Of a DNA stretch of 20,777 nucleotides, positions 1-7,146 are shown one piece after another. The DNA comes from a virus. The notes beneath the pieces were generated by a model. It saw only the letters and a program-made list of their open reading frames with translations. It was not told where the DNA came from and searched no databases. Position numbers and translations under genes: made by a program. The stretch spans positions 1 through 20,777 of the IMG/VR virus record IMGVR_UViG_3300028844_001605; one strand, 5' to 3'. Each line of letters opens with the position of its first letter. Within the stretch, counting starts at the first letter, position 1.

Positions 1-1
1 G

Positions 2-79
2 AAAAAAGCTAGATATGACAGTTCAGATTATGTACTATTGAGTGTGAACAGATTAAAACAATCATTAACGAGGACTTAA
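2..79 (+). CDS. C-terminal fragment of an upstream gene (partial)
   Basis: Only the last 25 codons and a TAA stop (77-79) of an open frame entering from the left edge are visible. The other two forward frames are stopped early (TAG at 10-12, TGA at 39-41), so this is the only frame that could carry an upstream gene into the window. The tail is basic and ends LKQSLTRT; no family can be named from it. It ends 2 bases before the next ATG, which fits the tight packing of the rest of the strand. Whether it is truly coding is inferred from that packing only. Confidence 0.45.
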   Translation, partial: KKARYDSSDYVLLSVNRLKQSLTRT

Positions 80-81
80 AA

Positions 82-423
82 ATGACTAAAGAAGAATTTT
101 TATTATTAAGATGCAAGAACATTGAGAGTGCAGGAAATAAAATTGATACTCTTTTAAAGAAGTTTGATAAGCAATTAAAAGCACCTTTACAGGCAGATAT
201 TGATCCACGACACTTTGATTTCATTATGGAAGATGGGGTTCAAGATGTTATATCGTACAGGGAAGGTGTCAGGGATTGCATGGAAGGAAATGTTTATCAA
301 AGAGATAGAGTCTTAAAAGGTGATTCGTCTTATGATATAGGTTACAATAATGAATACGGGCTTGAGCAACTTAAAGATGTTGAATCAAGAACTGAAGAAC
401 CAACATATGAGGATTTAGGATAA
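82..423 (+). CDS. hypothetical protein, 113 aa
   Basis: I do not recognise this protein. The ATG at 82 is preceded by an AGGA Shine-Dalgarno-like sequence at 71-74, which supports this start. The product is hydrophilic and charged, with a Lys-rich N-terminal third (likely helical, about residues 1-40) and an acidic C-terminal half ending EEPTYEDLG. No signal peptide, membrane segment or cysteine motif is seen. It leads a run of small + strand genes ahead of two regulators, the usual position of early, often host-directed, phage genes; that role is inference. Its stop overlaps the next start by one base (TAATG), implying coupled translation. Confidence 0.8.
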   Translation: MTKEEFLLLRCKNIESAGNKIDTLLKKFDKQLKAPLQADIDPRHFDFIMEDGVQDVISYREGVRDCMEGNVYQRDRVLKGDSSYDIGYNNEYGLEQLKDVESRTEEPTYEDLG

Positions 424-677
424 TGGATAATCACGATAAGTACATATACGCTACAAGTTTTAATGAATATGAAGATGAGAAACTAACTGAATGTTTTGAG
501 CAATTCATTAATGATGAAGATTTTAGAGTTGAGGCTCTATGTATTATAAATAAAAATTATCCAGAATATATGCTCGAATGCCATATCAATGGATCTAACC
601 CCGAAGAAGGTTTATTGTTTGAGGATACAATATTAGATATGGCTAAAGAACAAGTTAATGAATCTAGGGATATGTAA
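423..677 (+). CDS. hypothetical acidic protein, 84 aa
   Basis: The gene starts at the ATG formed by the TAATG junction with the previous stop, so its translation is probably coupled. The 84-residue product is strongly acidic (many Asp and Glu, for example YEDEKLTECFEQ and NDEDFRVEAL) with no visible membrane segment or known motif. Small acidic early proteins in phages sometimes inhibit or mimic DNA-binding host proteins, but nothing here proves that. It is followed by the only sizeable gap in the + strand module before the regulators, so it may end an early transcription unit. No family is recognised. Confidence 0.75.
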   Translation: MDNHDKYIYATSFNEYEDEKLTECFEQFINDEDFRVEALCIINKNYPEYMLECHINGSNPEEGLLFEDTILDMAKEQVNESRDM

Positions 678-680
678 ATA

Positions 681-720
681 GAATATTATAAGAATATTTT
701 ATCATATTTTTTCGTATAAC
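681..720 (+). promoter_or_regulatory. AT-rich gap with 11-bp-period GAATATT repeat; candidate operator/promoter
   Basis: This gap holds GAATATT at 681-687 and again at 692-698, a direct repeat spaced one helical turn, each copy containing the palindrome AATATT. A TATAAC hexamer at 715-720 resembles a -10 element, and TATTAT at 684-689 is another possibility. No good -35 box is seen. It sits directly upstream of the two LuxR-type helix-turn-helix genes, so it could be their promoter and autoregulatory operator. That is inference from position; AT-rich phage DNA easily produces such motifs by chance. Confidence 0.3.
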
Positions 721-742
721 AATGCAACCAAAAGGACAATTA

Positions 743-1027
743 ATGAAAACAAATGACATATCAGCGTTCAGAAAGCATAATAAGCATGATCTTTCTGAGC
801 GTTTACAAGAGTGCTTATTCTATCTTTTACTGGGGTTACCTACTAAAGCTATAGCTGATAAGATGGAATGCTCATTTCGTACTTGTAGACAACATACCAG
901 GTTCGTTTACGATCAATTTGGTGTTAATTCGCACACTGAGTTACTAGCTAAGTTTATTACTCCAGAAACTCTGCAAGAGGAGCAAGAGCGAATGATGTGG
1001 AGGGCTTCTGATAATGAAAAAAGATAA
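743..1027 (+). CDS. LuxR/GerE-type helix-turn-helix protein, 94 aa
   Basis: A probable DNA-binding transcription regulator made of little more than a LuxR C-terminal (GerE) helix-turn-helix. About residues 20-70 follow the family pattern: leading Glu and Leu residues, GLPTKAIADKM (first helix of the HTH), SFRTCRQHTRFVYDQFGV (recognition helix and following helix), then a region matching the usual 'SRxELxA' end. There is no receiver or autoinducer-binding domain, so it cannot sense a signal in the classical way. An in-frame ATG lies at 722, but AAAGGA at 731-736 sits 6 bases before the ATG at 743, so I chose 743. It overlaps a second gene of the same type by 14 bases. Family placement is firm; its target is unknown. 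Confidence 0.82.
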   Translation: MKTNDISAFRKHNKHDLSERLQECLFYLLLGLPTKAIADKMECSFRTCRQHTRFVYDQFGVNSHTELLAKFITPETLQEEQERMMWRASDNEKR

Positions 1028-1262
1028 GCTAGATCCTACCTGTCAAGCAGTCTTGGTTGGCATCTTAAAAGGTTTAAGCAACACTGAGATAGCAAACAAG
1101 CTAGGTAAATCAGATAATCATATTCGTATGCAACTCTATAAAATCTTAGAGTATTATGAATTACGTTCTCGTCCTCAGTTGCTTGCGGAATATGTTTGCG
1201 AATATGCCTTAGAGTGGGAAACTAAACAATTAGAGGGTACAAAATATCATGGAATTATTTGA
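1014..1262 (+). CDS. second LuxR/GerE-type helix-turn-helix protein, 82 aa
   Basis: Residues 11-60 again fit the LuxR-type helix-turn-helix: AVLVGILKGLSNTEIANKLG, then a recognition helix around SDNHIRMQLYKILEYYEL and the closing RSRPQLLAEYV. The LSNTEIA stretch is close to the family consensus LSNKEIA. No sensory domain is present. GGAGGG at 999-1004, inside the upstream gene, is placed 9 bases before the ATG. The 14-base overlap with the previous gene and shared fold suggest an old tandem duplication, though the two differ greatly in sequence. LuxR-type HTH domains usually act as dimers, so the pair could form a heterodimer; that is inference. Confidence 0.82.
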   Translation: MKKDKLDPTCQAVLVGILKGLSNTEIANKLGKSDNHIRMQLYKILEYYELRSRPQLLAEYVCEYALEWETKQLEGTKYHGII

Positions 1263-1419
1263 TGTGCTAATATTGAGTGTGTATGAAAAGCCAAAAAGAA
1301 TAAGAACAGGAATTACTAGCAAGGAATTCGATACTTTTAATAGAGAGTGGGATCAAGTTAAAGATAAGGGTACAACACTATGCCTAGTGCCACATTATAA
1401 GGAAGGTCTTGATGAATAG
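1249..1419 (+). CDS. small hypothetical ORF, 56 aa
   Basis: This short frame starts at ATG 1249, overlapping the preceding gene by 14 bases, the same overlap as between the two regulators. It ends TAG at 1417-1419, overlapping the primase-helicase start at 1412 by 8 bases. GAGGG at 1233-1237 is a possible, somewhat distant, ribosome site. The product starts MELFDVLILSVYEKPKRI and is mixed in charge with no known motif. The frame fills what would otherwise be a 149-base gap in a genome with almost no gaps, the main argument that it is real. Confidence 0.6.
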   Translation: MELFDVLILSVYEKPKRIRTGITSKEFDTFNREWDQVKDKGTTLCLVPHYKEGLDE

Positions 1420-3094
1420 TCCGCAGAAAGGTAACCCAATTTATAAGAAATCGTGTGAAAAGTGTGGCTCAAGCGATGCGAACCAAGTTTTTTCCTACGA
1501 CAATAAACCAAACGATAGCTGGTGCTTCGCTTGTGAAACATACTTTCCAAGTGATGATAGCTTGGACAAAGTAGTACCAATAAAACAACAGTACAACAAG
1601 GTTAGCACAATGGAAATTGAAGATATTAAGAAATTGCCTATCAGAGCATTAGAAGATAGAAAGATCAGAAAAGAAACTTGTGCTGCTTACAGGGTAAGAG
1701 TTGCTTTATCTCAGGAAGATGGTGAAACAATCACCAGTATATTCTCACCTGATACAAGCGAGGGTATCCTGGTTGGTTATGAGCAAAAGCAAGTCAAAGA
1801 TAAAAGATTTATGTCTATAGGTGATCGTAAGGGCAGTTTAGATTTATGGGGCAAACACCATGCTTCAGCTTGTAATGGTCATAAACTTTATATTACTGAA
1901 GGCAGGCTTGATGCTCTGAGTTTATATCAGGTTATCAAAGATCACACTGCTGAGAAGTACAAGCATCTTAAACCATCTGTCGTTAGCTTAACTAAAGGTT
2001 GTTCAGGTGCAGTAAAAGATTTGATCAACAATAGAAACTTTGTCGAGTCATTCAAAGAGATCATTTTATGCTTTGATAATGATCAGGCAGGTGAGAAGGC
2101 TGTTAAAGAAGTCTTAAAAGTATTTCCAATGGCAAAGGTCGCTACGTTACCATTAAAAGATGCCAGCGATATGCTTGTAGCCGACAGGGGTAAAGAGTTG
2201 TTTGAACAAGCTGTATGGAGATCGTCAGTCCAAAGACAGGGAGAAGTGGTCGAGGTTAATGATGAATTAATCAAGAAAGCCTTACAAAGACCGACAAAAG
2301 GATTATCTACTTGTTGGTCTACTTTAGATGCAGTAACTCACAATGGTATATTAAGACCTAATAACATAGTTGTACTAGCTTCTTATCCTAAGGGTGGTAA
2401 GAGCGAATTTAAAAACCAATTAGTTAAACACATAATCATAGAGCATGGTAGACCAGTGGGTGTTTATGACCTTGAAGTCCACCCAATAAAAACCTTAAAA
2501 CAGATAGCCTCTAAGTTAGCAAGAACAAACTTTTTGTTACCTGACAATAACTATGACGATAGGTTGTTAGCGTCTACATTAGATAGGTTTAAAGGTAATC
2601 TCTTTTTGTACGATAGAACAGGCAGTAGAGATTGGCAAGACATCAAGGCTTGTATCATTGAGCAGCACTTGATTGATGGGGTCTGTGAGTTCTTTTTAGA
2701 TCCACTTACAGCACTAATATCGAGGTACACTAGCTCAGAAGCTAATGATAAGTTAAATGAGATAATGACTGACCTAGCTGACCTGGTAAACTGTTATCCT
2801 ATTACTATCCTGTGCTTCAGTCACGTTAATCCACCCAGTAAGGGCAACAAGAGTCACGAAGAAGGTGGTAAGGTACTGTCTGGACAGATGACAGGATCAA
2901 GGGCTATCGAGAAATGGAGTCATATTGGCTTGGGCTTAGAGCGTGATAGATCAGCAGACTGCCCTCCTGAGAAAGTTAATCACAGTCAAGTTAAGATTTT
3001 ATATGATCGTGAGTTTGGTACGAGTGGTTCAGTAGATATGTTTTATGATAGTGAAACTACTGAGTATTTAGAACCTAAAACGAGGAGTTGGTGA
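1412..3094 (+). CDS. T7 gp4-like DNA primase-helicase, 560 aa
   Basis: A replicative primase fused to a hexameric 5'-3' helicase that unwinds the fork and makes lagging-strand primers. An N-terminal zinc finger is visible (C15, C18, C38, C41). The Toprim fold has its Glu motif TEGRLDAL (E163) and acidic motif FDNDQAG (D222, D224). The RecA-like helicase part has a Walker A loop PKGGKS (K330), a likely catalytic Glu in YDLEVHP (E355), a Walker B FFLDPLTAL and an H-type motif LCFSHVNPP, then GSRAIEKWSH as in the T7 gp4 C-terminal core. Length is close to T7 gp4 (566 aa), so both halves seem intact. I prefer ATG 1412 to the TTG at 1409: GGAAGG at 1401-1406 is well placed. Confidence 0.95.
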   Translation: MNSPQKGNPIYKKSCEKCGSSDANQVFSYDNKPNDSWCFACETYFPSDDSLDKVVPIKQQYNKVSTMEIEDIKKLPIRALEDRKIRKETCAAYRVRVALSQEDGETITSIFSPDTSEGILVGYEQKQVKDKRFMSIGDRKGSLDLWGKHHASACNGHKLYITEGRLDALSLYQVIKDHTAEKYKHLKPSVVSLTKGCSGAVKDLINNRNFVESFKEIILCFDNDQAGEKAVKEVLKVFPMAKVATLPLKDASDMLVADRGKELFEQAVWRSSVQRQGEVVEVNDELIKKALQRPTKGLSTCWSTLDAVTHNGILRPNNIVVLASYPKGGKSEFKNQLVKHIIIEHGRPVGVYDLEVHPIKTLKQIASKLARTNFLLPDNNYDDRLLASTLDRFKGNLFLYDRTGSRDWQDIKACIIEQHLIDGVCEFFLDPLTALISRYTSSEANDKLNEIMTDLADLVNCYPITILCFSHVNPPSKGNKSHEEGGKVLSGQMTGSRAIEKWSHIGLGLERDRSADCPPEKVNHSQVKILYDREFGTSGSVDMFYDSETTEYLEPKTRSW

Positions 3095-3095
3095 T

Positions 3096-3584
3096 ATGTT
3101 AAATCAAAAAACTTTGAAGAAATATTTAAATTATGATCCTGAAACTGGAGTGTTTAAAAGAAAGATAAATAGTGGTAAAGCTAAAATTGGAGATGTTGCT
3201 GGTGGTATTAATGGTTCGGGCTATATTTGTATAAGAATTAATAGTGTTAAATATAGGGCTCATAGGTTAGCTTGGTTGTATGTCCATGGTAAGTTTCCAG
3301 ACAATCAAATAGATCACATTAACAGAATAAAAACTGATAACAGGATAGAAAACCTTAGAGATGTCACTCAATCTGTAAATGCTAAGAATAGAGATCTTCC
3401 ATCTAATAATACCTCTGGTCATATAGGAGTTAAATGGAACAAAAAACAACAGGCTTGGAAAGTTGCAGTGTGTCAAGGTCATTATGGTAGTTTTAAATGT
3501 AAACTAGACGCTGTAGCTAAAGCTAAAGAGGTCTACAAAGAACTTGGATACCATGAAAACCATGGAAGGGCTTGCAATGACTGA
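3096..3584 (+). CDS. free-standing HNH endonuclease with AP2-like DNA-binding domain, 162 aa
   Basis: A homing-type HNH endonuclease that would nick or cut DNA at a specific site to spread its own gene. The core lies around residues 54-90: YRAHRLAWLYVHGKFP, then IDHINRIKTDNRIENLR, the typical 'HRLAW...DHINxxxxDNRIENL' pattern of intron- and phage-borne HNH proteins. The C-terminal part (SGHIGVKWNKKQQAWKV, then a GSF and AxAKxxY region) fits the AP2-like DNA-recognition fold common in these enzymes. GAGGAG at 3082-3087 serves the ATG at 3096. It sits between primase-helicase and polymerase, one base from the former and overlapping the latter by 8 bases, so it is an inserted passenger that now supplies the polymerase ribosome site. 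No intron is evident. Confidence 0.92.
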   Translation: MLNQKTLKKYLNYDPETGVFKRKINSGKAKIGDVAGGINGSGYICIRINSVKYRAHRLAWLYVHGKFPDNQIDHINRIKTDNRIENLRDVTQSVNAKNRDLPSNNTSGHIGVKWNKKQQAWKVAVCQGHYGSFKCKLDAVAKAKEVYKELGYHENHGRACND

Positions 3585-5385
3585 GTATGTATTTGATATA
3601 GAAGCTGATGGTATTGATGCAACAAAGATACATTGCATGATTGCTAATGGAGAAGAAGTAAATAGATTCTTCTTTAAGAACCTTACCAGTGATGATGTAC
3701 TTATCGGACATAATATTATTCGTTACGACATACCAACTATTGAGAGGTTGTTAAACATTCGGATCAAAGCTCAACTAATAGATACCCTAGCTTTATCCTG
3801 GTACTTGTTTCCTACAATTAACAGACATGGCTTAGAGCAGTGGGGTGAGCGTTTAAACATTGAGAAGCCAGTCATTACTGATTGGGAGAACCTAACAAGA
3901 GAAGAGTACATTCACAGGTGCAAGGAAGATGTGAAGATTAACACCAAGCTCTGGGGTTTACAGAAGTCTTTGTTGATTAAGATTTATGATGGTGACTACC
4001 AACCATTAGTTCGTTACCTTTCATTCAAGATGAAAATGGCTATGCTGCAAGAGAAATCAAAGTGGAAGCTAGACGTAGATAAAGCTAACACCTTACTCAA
4101 TGAGTTAGAGTTAAAGAACGAGCAAGCAATCAATGAACTATCTAAAGTTATGCCTACAGTTCCTAAGATAGCCAAGCGTAAAAAACCCAAGCTCCCTTTC
4201 AAACAAGATGGAAGTTTATCTGTGGCAGGTGAGAGGTGGAAAGTCTTAGCAGAAGAAAACGGGTTTACTATTCAATACGACAAAGAAATAGAAGAAGTAG
4301 TAGGTCAAGAAGAACCCAATCCTACTAGCAGTAAGCAGATTAAAGACTGGTTATTTACTTTAGGTTGGAAGCCAATGACATTTAACTTTGTAGATGACAG
4401 GGAGATACCCCAAGTAAAAACTAAAGATGGTGAGTTGTGTAAGTCTATTAAGAAGCTATCCCTACTACACCCAGAGGTCTTAGTTCTCGATTCTATGGCA
4501 GTTGTTAAGCATCGTATAGGGTTGGTCAAAGGGTTACTAAAGAATGAGCAGAATGGCTTTGTACAGGCTTGTATACAAGGATTAACTAACACTCTTAGAT
4601 TCAAACACGCAGTATGCGTTAATCTACCCTCTGCGAGGAAGCCTTACGGATTAGAAATTAGAGGTTTATTGACAGCTAAAACTAATGATACAGAGTTATG
4701 TGGTAGTGATATGTGTAGCTTAGAGGATAGAGTCAAGCAACACCTAATGTGGGATCATGATAAAGAGTATGTGCTTGAAATGTCTAAGCCAGACTTTGAC
4801 CCACACCTTGACCTTGCACTATCTGCTAAAGCTATTACTCAACAAGAGGTGCAAGATTATAAAGATGGTAACAAACTTGATAGGATTTCTCAGTTACGAT
4901 ACAACTACAAGGGTGGTAACTATGCACTTCAGTATGGTGCAGGAATTAAAACCCTAGCAAAACAGTTGGGTATTACCATGAAGGAAGCTAAAGTAATCAG
5001 TGAAGCCTATTGGGAAAGAAACTGGAGTGTTAAGGCTATCAGTGACAGTATGGTAACTAAAGAAGTTGAAGGTGATACCTGGCAGTTCAACCCTGTGTCT
5101 AAGCTATGGTACTCATTAAGAAGTGACAAGGATAAGTTCTCAACTTTATGTCAAGGTACAGGAACTTACTTGTTTGATATGTGGGTGGGGTTCATCTTAA
5201 AAGAAAGAGAGCAACTAACAGCTAACTTTCATGATGAAATAATATTGGAGGTAAAGAAAGGCAATAGAGATAATTGTGTTAAATTGTTGGAAAATAGTAT
5301 AAAAAAAGTAAATCGTATGCTAAAATTGAATCGAGAGTTGCAGGTTGACGTTCAGTTTGGTGAAAATTATTCAGAAATACATTAA
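3577..5385 (+). CDS. family A DNA polymerase, T7 gp5-like, 602 aa
   Basis: The phage replicative DNA polymerase. The 3'-5' proofreading domain shows FDIEADG (D7, E9), GHNIIRYD (D51) and HRCKEDV (D118). The polymerase domain shows a NLPSARKPYG stretch like that of T7, motif A SDMCSLEDR (D378), motif B from R441 through K445 and Y449 to QYGAG, and motif C FHDE (H552, D553, E554). All catalytic acids are present. It is about 100 residues shorter than T7 gp5 (704 aa). An in-frame TTG at 3544 is possible, but GGAAGG at 3564-3569 fits ATG 3577. The Exo III position usually held by Tyr (YxxxD) reads R114 here. A tyrosine at the O-helix position (Y449) matches T7 Y526. Confidence 0.96.
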   Translation: MTEYVFDIEADGIDATKIHCMIANGEEVNRFFFKNLTSDDVLIGHNIIRYDIPTIERLLNIRIKAQLIDTLALSWYLFPTINRHGLEQWGERLNIEKPVITDWENLTREEYIHRCKEDVKINTKLWGLQKSLLIKIYDGDYQPLVRYLSFKMKMAMLQEKSKWKLDVDKANTLLNELELKNEQAINELSKVMPTVPKIAKRKKPKLPFKQDGSLSVAGERWKVLAEENGFTIQYDKEIEEVVGQEEPNPTSSKQIKDWLFTLGWKPMTFNFVDDREIPQVKTKDGELCKSIKKLSLLHPEVLVLDSMAVVKHRIGLVKGLLKNEQNGFVQACIQGLTNTLRFKHAVCVNLPSARKPYGLEIRGLLTAKTNDTELCGSDMCSLEDRVKQHLMWDHDKEYVLEMSKPDFDPHLDLALSAKAITQQEVQDYKDGNKLDRISQLRYNYKGGNYALQYGAGIKTLAKQLGITMKEAKVISEAYWERNWSVKAISDSMVTKEVEGDTWQFNPVSKLWYSLRSDKDKFSTLCQGTGTYLFDMWVGFILKEREQLTANFHDEIILEVKKGNRDNCVKLLENSIKKVNRMLKLNRELQVDVQFGENYSEIH

Positions 5386-5396
5386 GGAGATTAAAA

Positions 5397-6032
5397 ATGG
5401 GATTTGAAAGGAAGTCACAACCAAGAGTTGCTAGCACCATGGAGTATGAAAACCTAACAGAGGGCGAACATGAAGCAAGGTTAATCTATGTAGCTGACTT
5501 GGGTATGCAAAACAGAGAGTACAAGGGTGAGGTTAAACCACCTGCACAACAAATATCTTTGTGCTTTGAAGTGCTAGGCTCTACTATTAAGATAGATGAT
5601 GTAGAACAACCTAGAATTATTTGGTCTAAACCTTTTAATATATTTGGTACTATGTCTGGCTTGTCAACAGAGTATGATTACTTTAAGGCTTTTGTACCTA
5701 CTGCTAAAGAGGATACAACTGCTGATTGGGAATCAGTATTAGGTGAACCAGTTAATATTATTATCAAACACGTCCACAAAGATGGTGCTGTGTACGATAA
5801 TGTATCTGGTATTACTGCTATTCCTAGCAAGTATCGTTCTAAGGTAGATAAGGCTGTTACTACTGAGTTTGCTATAGCTGGCTCTGAAGATGTTGATAGT
5901 CCTGCTATTAAAACTTTGTTTGGTTTAGCTAAACACGTTCACGATAAACGTATTACTGGTAATGTTGCACCAGCTAAAGAGCCACAGCCAGTAATAGAAG
6001 AAGAAGTTTTTGATGATGCTGTTCCTTTCTAA
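5397..6032 (+). CDS. single-stranded DNA-binding protein (T7 gp2.5-type role), 211 aa
   Basis: Probably the phage single-stranded DNA-binding protein. The body is a mixed beta-rich stretch without cysteines in a motif (about residues 20-150), followed by a linker with KEPQPVIEEEVFDDAVPF at the very end. An acidic tail closing with a Pro-Phe tip is the hallmark of SSBs (E. coli SSB ends DDDIPF; T7 gp2.5 ends in an acidic Phe tail), where it recruits polymerase and helicase. The place directly after the polymerase and before the exonuclease agrees. AAGGAG at 5384-5389 precedes the ATG well. I could not align the core to a known family by eye, so the call rests on the tail, size and context. Confidence 0.75.
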   Translation: MGFERKSQPRVASTMEYENLTEGEHEARLIYVADLGMQNREYKGEVKPPAQQISLCFEVLGSTIKIDDVEQPRIIWSKPFNIFGTMSGLSTEYDYFKAFVPTAKEDTTADWESVLGEPVNIIIKHVHKDGAVYDNVSGITAIPSKYRSKVDKAVTTEFAIAGSEDVDSPAIKTLFGLAKHVHDKRITGNVAPAKEPQPVIEEEVFDDAVPF

Positions 6033-6755
6033 GTGAAAGCCTTAATAGATGGTGACATCATAGCTTACAGGGTAGGCTTTGCTTGTCAAAAGAAGGATAA
6101 GGAAACAGGGTTAGTTACGGCTGACCCTAAACCTTATGCTCTCCATTCTACTAAGCTCTATGTCAATCAGATAATAGACGACTGTGGCTGCAATAGCTAC
6201 ACCATATACCTCACACCTAAGACAACCTTTCGTAACAAAGTAAGAGATGACTACAAAGGCAATAGGAAAGACATTGCTAAACCAGTTCATCTTGAGGCTA
6301 TCCGTACCTACCTGGTTAATATTTACAAAGCTAAAGTGGTAGATAATATAGAAGCTGATGATGCGTTAGGTCTTAAACAAGATCCTGGTACTATGATATG
6401 TAGCATAGATAAAGACTTGTTGATGTGTGAGGGTAATCATTACAACTTTGTAAATAAAACTTTTACAAACGTAACTAAAAAGCAAGGCACTGAATTCTTT
6501 TATCAACAGATGCTGACTGGTGACAGTGCAGATAACATCTTAGGTATTAGAGGTTTGGGTAATGTCAAAGCAAAGAAGATCTTAAATAATACCCTAAGAA
6601 AAAATTGGGATAATATGATTATTGATAGATACATAGAAGAGTTCGGTTATGATGAAGGTCGTAACAGATGCGTTCAGAATAGCCAACTCTTATGGATATT
6701 ACAAAAAAACAAACAAATGCCAATGGACTTTAGTTATGAACAAGTACAGAAGTAA
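6033..6755 (+). CDS. 5'-3' exonuclease (FEN/T7 gp6-like), 240 aa
   Basis: A structure-specific 5' nuclease that would remove RNA primers and degrade host DNA. Metal-binding acids are seen in order: LIDGDIIAYR (D6, D8), the helical arch RDDYKGNRK, NIEADDALG, SIDKDLL, and TGDSADNILGIRGLG followed by NVKAKKIL, the helix-three-turn-helix that grips DNA. This is the full set expected for the family. The start is GTG at 6033, immediately after the SSB stop (TAAGTG); no ribosome site is seen, so translation is probably coupled. The first Met-Lys-Ala-Leu strand leads straight into the catalytic Asp, so no later start would do. The 3' end overlaps endonuclease I by 20 bases. Confidence 0.92.
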   Translation: MKALIDGDIIAYRVGFACQKKDKETGLVTADPKPYALHSTKLYVNQIIDDCGCNSYTIYLTPKTTFRNKVRDDYKGNRKDIAKPVHLEAIRTYLVNIYKAKVVDNIEADDALGLKQDPGTMICSIDKDLLMCEGNHYNFVNKTFTNVTKKQGTEFFYQQMLTGDSADNILGIRGLGNVKAKKILNNTLRKNWDNMIIDRYIEEFGYDEGRNRCVQNSQLLWILQKNKQMPMDFSYEQVQK

Positions 6756-7146
6756 GTATGAAGCTAATATAGCTAAAGACTTAAAAGCTAGAAGAATTAA
6801 ATTTGAGTACGAAACTATAAAGATACCTTACTATTTAAGTAAGAAAGGTAGATGTAAGTTTTGTTCGTCTGGTGTGGTGTTTGTTCACAAAGTATATACA
6901 CCCGACTTTATAATAGGTTCAATTATAGTAGAAGCAAAAGGTAGATTCACTTCAGTTGACAGAACTAAGATGGCTCAAGTGGTAAAAGAGAATCCAAGCC
7001 TTGACATTCGTATGTTGTTTATGCGTGACCAGTGGTGTACTAAAAAGAAAAGAAAAAGATACTCTGATTGGTGTAACGATCATGGTATTAAGTTTGCTTT
7101 TGGTACAGCACTGCCTAAAGATTGGTTAAAGGAGTCAAGAAAATGA
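6736..7146 (+). CDS. T7 gp3-like endonuclease I (Holliday junction resolvase), 136 aa
   Basis: A resolvase that cuts branched DNA, needed to debranch replicating phage DNA and to break up the host chromosome. Alignment by eye to T7 endonuclease I is clear: RSKYEANIAKDL (E9, as T7 E20), IKFEYETIKIPY, YTPDF (D57, as D55), IIVEAKG (E66 and K68, as E65 and K67), SLDIRMLF, then DHGIKFAFGTALPKDWLKE. A frame open back to 6649 exists, but homology begins at the ATG at 6736. Unlike T7, the loop before YTPDF is longer and contains CKFC (C40, C43), with H51 nearby and two more Cys downstream (C101, C113), so a structural metal is possible. Length is near the 149 aa of T7. Confidence 0.94.
   Translation: MNKYRSKYEANIAKDLKARRIKFEYETIKIPYYLSKKGRCKFCSSGVVFVHKVYTPDFIIGSIIVEAKGRFTSVDRTKMAQVVKENPSLDIRMLFMRDQWCTKKKRKRYSDWCNDHGIKFAFGTALPKDWLKESRK

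Noticed and set aside
722-742. Upstream ATG for the first LuxR-type gene
   Set aside because: No ribosome site lies before 722, while AAAGGA is correctly spaced for 743.
4305-4604. 99-codon - strand frame inside the DNA polymerase
   Set aside because: Fully within a gene with all catalytic motifs; no recognisable product.
6649-6735. N-terminal extension of endonuclease I
   Set aside because: Homology to T7 endonuclease I starts at the Met at 6736, and the extension only re-reads the exonuclease gene.
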